From: JBCCFC01 sp965213595
GTDB taxonomy: Bacteria > Chloroflexota > Anaerolineae > Caldilineales > Caldilineaceae
Length of the DNA stretch: 64,000 nt
Assembly (NCBI GenBank): GCA_965213595.1
Contig: CBDBZO010000006.1
Coordinates: forward strand, 1,488,001 to 1,552,000
Reading direction: 5' to 3'
The position numbers were made by a program, and so were the translations under genes. Of this stretch, positions 59,947-64,000 are shown piece by piece; within the stretch, counting starts at the first letter, position 1; every line of letters starts with the position of its first letter. The notes under the pieces were generated by a model, which saw only the letters and a list, made by a program, of their open reading frames with translations, made no database searches and was not told the DNA's origin.

Positions 59947-60515
59947 CAGCGCGACTCCTCGCCCGTTAGAATTTTGCGGTAGTTACGCACAAGCGAGCGG
60001 CCCGCCACCCAATTTTGCAGCCAAATCAGCGGTCGCAGCAGGGTAAACTGCGCTACTCCCATGATTACCGCCGCCGCACCCAGCACGATCAGCGCCCCCT
60101 GCCAGCCAAAACCCAGCGTCATCAAAATAATATAGAGCAGCGCGGCGCTCGTCACGTAGAGAATACGCACCAGGCAGCTGCCCAAATAGGGCATCAGCCC
60201 AAAGATGGCCAGCACCAGCGGCAGGTAACCGGACGCCGTCAGCGCTGTGGCGTCGTGTAGGGTGAGCGTTACGTTGGGAAAGCGCCGCCCGACAATGTAG
60301 ATTGCACCGACCCACACAAAAAATGTGAAGGCAAAGGTCAGCGCCGCAATAATGAGGCTGCCGGCAAAGCGCCACGGCGGTACCTGGTTGGCCAACAAAA
60401 TCAAGCTGCGCCCCAGCGTCGCTGAAACGCTTGTGATCAGCACGATCGTGAGAATCAGCGACCAGTCCATGGCGGTAAACAGCTCGAACAGGTCTTGGGC
60501 GAGTAGATCATTCAT
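59946..60515 (-). CDS. Yip1-like membrane protein
   Basis: 189 residues with about five membrane helices. ATG 60515 is the internal start; 14 codons upstream in frame are not needed. The fold resembles Yip1/YIF1-domain membrane proteins (ASGYLPLVLAIFGLMPYL), but the match is weak. It is co-transcribed with the alpha/beta hydrolase gene, whose ATG overlaps its stop. Function unknown. Confidence 0.65.
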   Translation of the reverse strand: MNDLLAQDLFELFTAMDWSLILTIVLITSVSATLGRSLILLANQVPPWRFAGSLIIAALTFAFTFFVWVGAIYIVGRRFPNVTLTLHDATALTASGYLPLVLAIFGLMPYLGSCLVRILYVTSAALLYIILMTLGFGWQGALIVLGAAAVIMGVAQFTLLRPLIWLQNWVAGRSLVRNYRKILTGEESR

Positions 60516-60658
60516 AGCCGTGTTGAAAAGCCGGTGTTGCGTAGCGAAGTAGGTCACCTTTGCGCCGCAAGGTAACAGGGTTGTCTAGCAGAACCAACTC
60601 TGGGTTTACAAACCTTCGCGGTTAAGTCAAAATTGTCACATGGCGGAGCATACGTGAC

Positions 60659-61495
60659 CTACTGCTTCGTCGCCCGCTTGCGACGCGCCTGCCGCTCGCG
60701 CCGAATCTGCTCGCTCATCGGCAGCGCCGGACCGTTGCGCAGCACGTTGATGATTTCGGCCATGATGCAGACGGCGATTTCGGCGGGCGTGCGCGCGCCG
60801 ATGTCGATGCCGATGGGCGCGTAGATGCCATCAAATTTTTGCGGGGGAATGTGTTGCTCGCGCTCCAGCAGCTCGAAAACGGCGCGCACGCGGCGCTGGC
60901 TGCCGATCATGCCGATGTAGGCCAAATCATCATCCAACACCTCCAGCAGCGAATCGACGTCGTACTGGTGGCCGCGCGTGACGAGCACGATGTAGGTGTG
61001 GCGGTCGAGCAGCCCGGCGTCGCGCAAGCTTGCCAGTTCGGCGCGAAATTCGCCGGCGATCACGCGATCCGCCGTGGGGAAGCGCGACGGGTGAGCGTAC
61101 TGCGGTCGATCGTCCAGCACCGTTACTGAAAAGTCGTTGATTTTGGCGATCTGCGCCAGCGGCACGGCGATGTGCCCCGCGCCCACCACAATCAGGTGCG
61201 GCGGCTGCGCCTGCACTTCAACAAACAGCTTAACCGTCCCTTCGTCCGTTGCATAATCCAGGTGACGGTGCTCGCGTACGTCCAGCGCCCGCCGCGCGTC
61301 GCGCACGATCCGCAAGGTGAGCTCGTCGCACAGCGCCAGATTGCCCAGGGGCGCTCGCTCCTCGTCCGCCCACAGCAGCAGCCGCTGCCCCATTGCCCCC
61401 GCCAGCGATCCCGTCGCCTCGGTCACGCTGATGAGCGCAACGGATTCGCGCCGCTCGATGGCTTCGACGAGTGCGTCCAAAATTTTATCTTGCAT
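60659..61495 (-). CDS. xdhC: XdhC/CoxI family molybdenum cofactor maturation protein
   Basis: 278 residues. XdhC binds the molybdenum cofactor and aids sulfuration and insertion into xanthine dehydrogenase-type enzymes. The N-terminal XdhC_CoxI domain shows VALISVTEATGSLAGAMGQR (19-38), where relatives often have PRxxG; the C-terminal Rossmann part starts LIVVGAGHIAVPLAQIA and contains IGMIGSQRR and ARTPAEIAVCIMAEII. Probably serves the hydroxylase encoded at 22617-26741, although 34 kb away. Monocistronic. Confidence 0.9.
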   Translation of the reverse strand: MQDKILDALVEAIERRESVALISVTEATGSLAGAMGQRLLLWADEERAPLGNLALCDELTLRIVRDARRALDVREHRHLDYATDEGTVKLFVEVQAQPPHLIVVGAGHIAVPLAQIAKINDFSVTVLDDRPQYAHPSRFPTADRVIAGEFRAELASLRDAGLLDRHTYIVLVTRGHQYDVDSLLEVLDDDLAYIGMIGSQRRVRAVFELLEREQHIPPQKFDGIYAPIGIDIGARTPAEIAVCIMAEIINVLRNGPALPMSEQIRRERQARRKRATKQ

Positions 61496-61504
61496 GTGGA
61501 GATT

Positions 61505-61584
61505 TTAACGCGGAGGCGCAAAGACGCAAAGGAGCGGCTTCGTTCATGAAGCCTTTCCTTTGCGCCTCTGCGCCCTTGCGTTAA
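61505..61584. repeat. CGCAAAGG word palindrome between xdhC and the DUF4058 gene
   Basis: Left arm 61505-61541 (TTAACGCGGAGGCGCAAAGA and onward) and right arm 61548-61584 pair with a few mismatches around a 6-bp loop. Similar in design to the CGCGGAGG elements. Confidence 0.8.
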
Positions 61585-61627
61585 CAGTGAGATTAATTGC
61601 TCAATCAGGTTAGCAAATTCAAACTGC

Positions 61628-61656
61628 TTGATTCTCTTGCCCAATCAAGATAGAAT
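61628..61656 (+). promoter_or_regulatory. Promoter for the DUF4058 gene
   Basis: TTGATT (61628-61633), 17 bp, TAGAAT (61651-61656), 38 bases before the ATG at 61694. Confidence 0.5.
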
Positions 61657-61693
61657 AGTTTGCAACAGGCTTCAACATTTTAGGAGACTCGCC

Positions 61694-62500
61694 ATGTATT
61701 CGCCCTTCCCAGGCATGGACCCGTTCCTGGAAAATCCCATCGATTGGCCCGATGTGCATCATCGGTTAATCACGCAGATCGGCGACATGATCGTCAGCAA
61801 GGTCTCGCCCAATTACTTTGCGCGCATTGAAGAGCGAGTCTACATCACCGATCCCATTGCGGACCCCGGTTTCCGGCTCGTAATTCCCGATGTGGCCGTA
61901 ACAAGCATTCGGCGTCCGGCGCAGCTGAAGCCAGCGGGCAATTTGGCGGGCGGCGTGGCGATTGCCGAGCCGATGGAGGTAGAGATCGAGTTTGAACCGG
62001 AAATTCACGATCGCTACATCGAGATTCGGGATGCACGCGGCAACGAAGTTGTCACCGCCATCGAGCTGCTTTCGCCCGCCAACAAGGTCGCCAATTCGCG
62101 CGGTCGTCAAGCGCTGCTGGCCAAGAAGCGCGACCTGCTGGCCGCGGGCGTCAACTGGCTGGAGATCGATTTGCTGCGCGCTGGCGAACGAGGCGAGCGG
62201 ATTGCGGGCGAGAGTGCCTACTGTGTTGTGCTTCAACGACCCCCCCGCTCCGCTACCCACTACGTTTGGTTTGTTGCCCTGCGCGACGAATTGCCCAACG
62301 TGGCCGTGCCCCTGCGCCGAGAGGATGGCGACGCTCCATTGGAGCTACAGCGCGCCCTCAACGAAACCTATCGTCGGGCACGCTACGATCTAAGCGTCGA
62401 TTATACGCAACTGCCCCCGCCGCCCGACCTGTCACGCACCGATGCCGCTTGGGTGCAGCGCCAGATTGAGGTGTGGCGCGCCGCCAACAACGGCAGCTAA
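61694..62500 (+). CDS. DUF4058 family protein
   Basis: 268 residues. The N-terminal MYSPFPGMDPFLE and the following W.DVHHRLI segment are the family hallmark; VVTAIELLSPANK and WLEIDLLRAGER are the other conserved parts. The sequence has PD-(D/E)XK-like features (E..LSPANK) recalling Uma2, but a nuclease function is not shown. GGAGA precedes the ATG. Common in Chloroflexota, cyanobacteria and planctomycetes; function unknown. Confidence 0.88.
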   Translation: MYSPFPGMDPFLENPIDWPDVHHRLITQIGDMIVSKVSPNYFARIEERVYITDPIADPGFRLVIPDVAVTSIRRPAQLKPAGNLAGGVAIAEPMEVEIEFEPEIHDRYIEIRDARGNEVVTAIELLSPANKVANSRGRQALLAKKRDLLAAGVNWLEIDLLRAGERGERIAGESAYCVVLQRPPRSATHYVWFVALRDELPNVAVPLRREDGDAPLELQRALNETYRRARYDLSVDYTQLPPPPDLSRTDAAWVQRQIEVWRAANNGS

Positions 62501-62503
62501 TCG

Positions 62504-63256
62504 CTACACAAACGCCGCCGTTGTCGGCTTGATCACGATCTCCGCGATGTGGGCGCGCGGGTGCAGCGTGGCGACCAAGAGCGCCGCCTGCGCCACATCC
62601 TCCGGCTGCAAAATCTGCGCGCGATGCTCGTCGCTGGGCACGACGGGGCGATTGTCCAGAATCGGCGTGTTGACTTCGCCCGGCGAAATCACGGTGGCGC
62701 GGATGCCGTGATCTTTTTCCTCCAGCGAGATCGATTTGGTGAGCGCGGACTGGGCGTGCTTGGAGGCGCTGTAGGCCGCGCCCGCCACCACGCTGGGCCG
62801 AATCCCCGAAATCGAGGTAACGCTGATCAGCACGCCGTCCTGCCGCTCGCGCATCTGCGGCAGCACGGCGTGGATCACGTTAAAGGTTCCCGTGGCGTTG
62901 ATGCGCAGCAGCCGATCCACCACCTCCGGCGTCAGCACGTCCAGCCCGCGGTCGGGAATGTTGACGCCCGCGTTGTTGACCACGATGTCGATCTGCCCGT
63001 GTCGCTCGGTGATTTGCGCCACCGCCTCGTCGACTGCCGCCCGCTCGGCCACGTCCAGCGCCACAACATCCACCGTACCTGCGTCGTCGACGTCCGCATT
63101 GGCCGCGTTGATTGCGTCCGCCGCCTCATGCAGCTTTTCCTCGCGCCGCCCGCTGATGACGACCTGTGCGCCTTCGCGGGCAAAGAGTTCGGCAATGCCG
63201 CGCCCGATGCCCGTCCCGCCGCCGGTGATGAGGGCGACTTTGTCTTTGAGTTTCAT
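62504..63256 (-). CDS. Short-chain dehydrogenase/reductase
   Basis: 250 residues. Classical SDR: TGGGTGIGRGIAE (11-23) binds NAD(P), NNAGVN follows at about 91, and the active site is Ser in ISVTSISG and YSASKHAQ (Tyr/Lys). Acidic/basic choice at the end of beta-2 (SGRREEK) favours NADP. GGAGG precedes the ATG. The gene is next to a 2-hydroxyacid dehydrogenase across a composite repeat, so both may act in sugar-acid metabolism. Substrate unknown. Confidence 0.92.
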   Translation of the reverse strand: MKLKDKVALITGGGTGIGRGIAELFAREGAQVVISGRREEKLHEAADAINAANADVDDAGTVDVVALDVAERAAVDEAVAQITERHGQIDIVVNNAGVNIPDRGLDVLTPEVVDRLLRINATGTFNVIHAVLPQMRERQDGVLISVTSISGIRPSVVAGAAYSASKHAQSALTKSISLEEKDHGIRATVISPGEVNTPILDNRPVVPSDEHRAQILQPEDVAQAALLVATLHPRAHIAEIVIKPTTAAFV

Positions 63257-63272
63257 CGTTAACCTCCAGTTT

Positions 63273-63519
63273 TTTAATGCGGAGGGCGCGGAGGAAGAGG
63301 CGCGGAGAAGCGCGGAGGGGAGACAGTTGTCATTTCGAGTAGGTCAACGAGGCAAGTGGATCAACGAACCATTGCCGGCGAGAAATCTGTTGGTGGCACG
63401 CAAGCCGCTAGGTAAATCACCAAGCCGCTGCGTTGAGCACGTACGATTTCTCCCTTCGCTCGAAATGACATCCTTCCCTCCGCGGCCCTCTGCGCCTCCT
63501 CCGCGCGCTCCGTGTTGAA
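63273..63519. repeat. Composite: CGCGGAGG word arms around TGTCATTTCGAG (copy 2)
   Basis: Outer word arms 63273-63321 and about 63474-63519; inner TGTCATTTCGAG (63328-63339) and CTCGAAATGACA (63459-63470), an exact 12-bp inverted repeat. Same plan as 34009-34244. Confidence 0.8.
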
Positions 63520-63530
63520 TTTGTTTGCTC

Positions 63531-64000
63531 TTACCCGTTCCGCCCCGGCCACACGTCGGGGTTGACGAGATAATCCGGTCGCTCGCCGTTCAAAATTTGC
63601 AGCAGCTGCCGCGTGATGCCCGTCTGCATCAGGTGCTGGCCCATGTCCGTAAACGAGGCAATGTGCGGCGTGGCGACAACGTTGTCCATCTGCAGCAGCG
63701 GGTTCTCCGGCAGCGGCGGCTCCGGGTCAAAGACATCGATGGCCGCGCCGGCGAGGTGGCCGCTTTGCAGCGCCTCGATCAGCGCCGCTTCGTCCACAAC
63801 GGGGCCGCGCGCCGCGTTGACCAGGTAGGAGCCGGGCTTCATCAGCGCCAGCCGCTCGGCGCTGGCGAGGCCACGCGTTGCATCCATTAAAGGGCAGTGC
63901 AGCGTAACGAAGTCGGCTTGCGCAAAGAGCGCATCGAGATCATCCTCGCGCGTGGTGTAGTCCGTGCCGTCGATGGCCTCCGCCGCAAACGGGTCGTAGA
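63531..64000 (-). CDS. D-isomer-specific 2-hydroxyacid dehydrogenase, C-terminal part (cut by window edge)
   Basis: About 155 C-terminal residues; the 5' end lies beyond the window, and the reading frame is open to 64000. Seen are FVTLHCPLMDATRGL, the signature LMKPGSYLVNAARGPVVDE, then AAIDVFDPEPPL and NVVATPHIASFT with the catalytic Glu and His. This is the NAD-binding and active-site half of the phosphoglycerate/glyoxylate reductase family. Next to an SDR on the same strand. Substrate unknown. Confidence 0.9.
   Translation of the reverse strand, partial: YDPFAAEAIDGTDYTTREDDLDALFAQADFVTLHCPLMDATRGLASAERLALMKPGSYLVNAARGPVVDEAALIEALQSGHLAGAAIDVFDPEPPLPENPLLQMDNVVATPHIASFTDMGQHLMQTGITRQLLQILNGERPDYLVNPDVWPGRNG

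Overview
The window reads as a chromosomal segment of a high-GC member of the Chloroflexota, possibly near Caldilineae or Anaerolineae. This is inference from gene content: threonine/proline (TPTPT) linkers in a secreted protease, Uma2, DUF4058 and DUF4013 proteins, a PolX/PHP polymerase, CoxL-type molybdenum hydroxylase genes and an oleABC cluster. No rRNA, tRNA, CRISPR array, integrase, transposase or phage gene was seen. Genes are mostly metabolic, in short operons on both strands, separated by spacers unusually rich in palindromes.

Layout. 1-2.6 kb: oleC (cut by the edge), oleB and oleA for long-chain olefins (minus). 2.7-7 kb: a zinc-type CDF exporter, a small Cys/acidic protein behind a good promoter, a ROK fructokinase and galT. 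7-10 kb: a minus-strand operon led by pspA, with four paralogous small membrane proteins and a coiled-coil membrane protein. 10-16.4 kb: a secreted trypsin-like protease, a secreted unknown and a large RecQ helicase. 16.8-26.7 kb (plus): FdrA-like and DUF1116 proteins, an MFS transporter, a cyclase-family hydrolase and a three-subunit FAD/2Fe-2S/molybdopterin hydroxylase, likely a catabolic block for a nitrogen heterocycle or ureide-type compound. 26.7-41.4 kb: small paralogous membrane proteins (one frameshifted), Uma2, GNAT, a PIG-L deacetylase, an S9 peptidase, a sugar isomerase/oxidoreductase pair, PolX, two glycosyltransferases, an AT-rich coiled-coil gene and a sulfite-oxidase-fold protein. 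41.4-52.7 kb: a VIT/VWA protein, a TetR-glycosyltransferase-DUF4013 operon, an IolE-like isomerase, a nucleotidyltransferase, a Gfo/Idh oxidoreductase, ChaB, a GT39-like transferase and SufE. 53-64 kb: a hybrid histidine kinase with a degraded ATPase domain, a frameshifted pfkB, a cupin, MgtC, an AhpD-like protein, an alpha/beta hydrolase operon, XdhC, DUF4058, an SDR and a 2-hydroxyacid dehydrogenase cut by the right edge.

The most unusual content lies between the genes. More than twenty spacers carry long imperfect or perfect palindromes built from short repeated words (for example CGCGGAGG, CACGAAGG, GCAGATAAAC, GGGGAGCAG). Several are nested four-arm structures whose paired arms covary. 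Copies of the same family occur far apart and in opposite orientations. Some arms supply the stop codon of the preceding gene, and related sequences appear as in-frame insertions within recQ, a glycosyltransferase, the 2Fe-2S subunit gene and the fdrA-like gene. Two loci share 18-bp terminal inverted repeats and look like MITEs. No mobilising enzyme for any of these is visible here.
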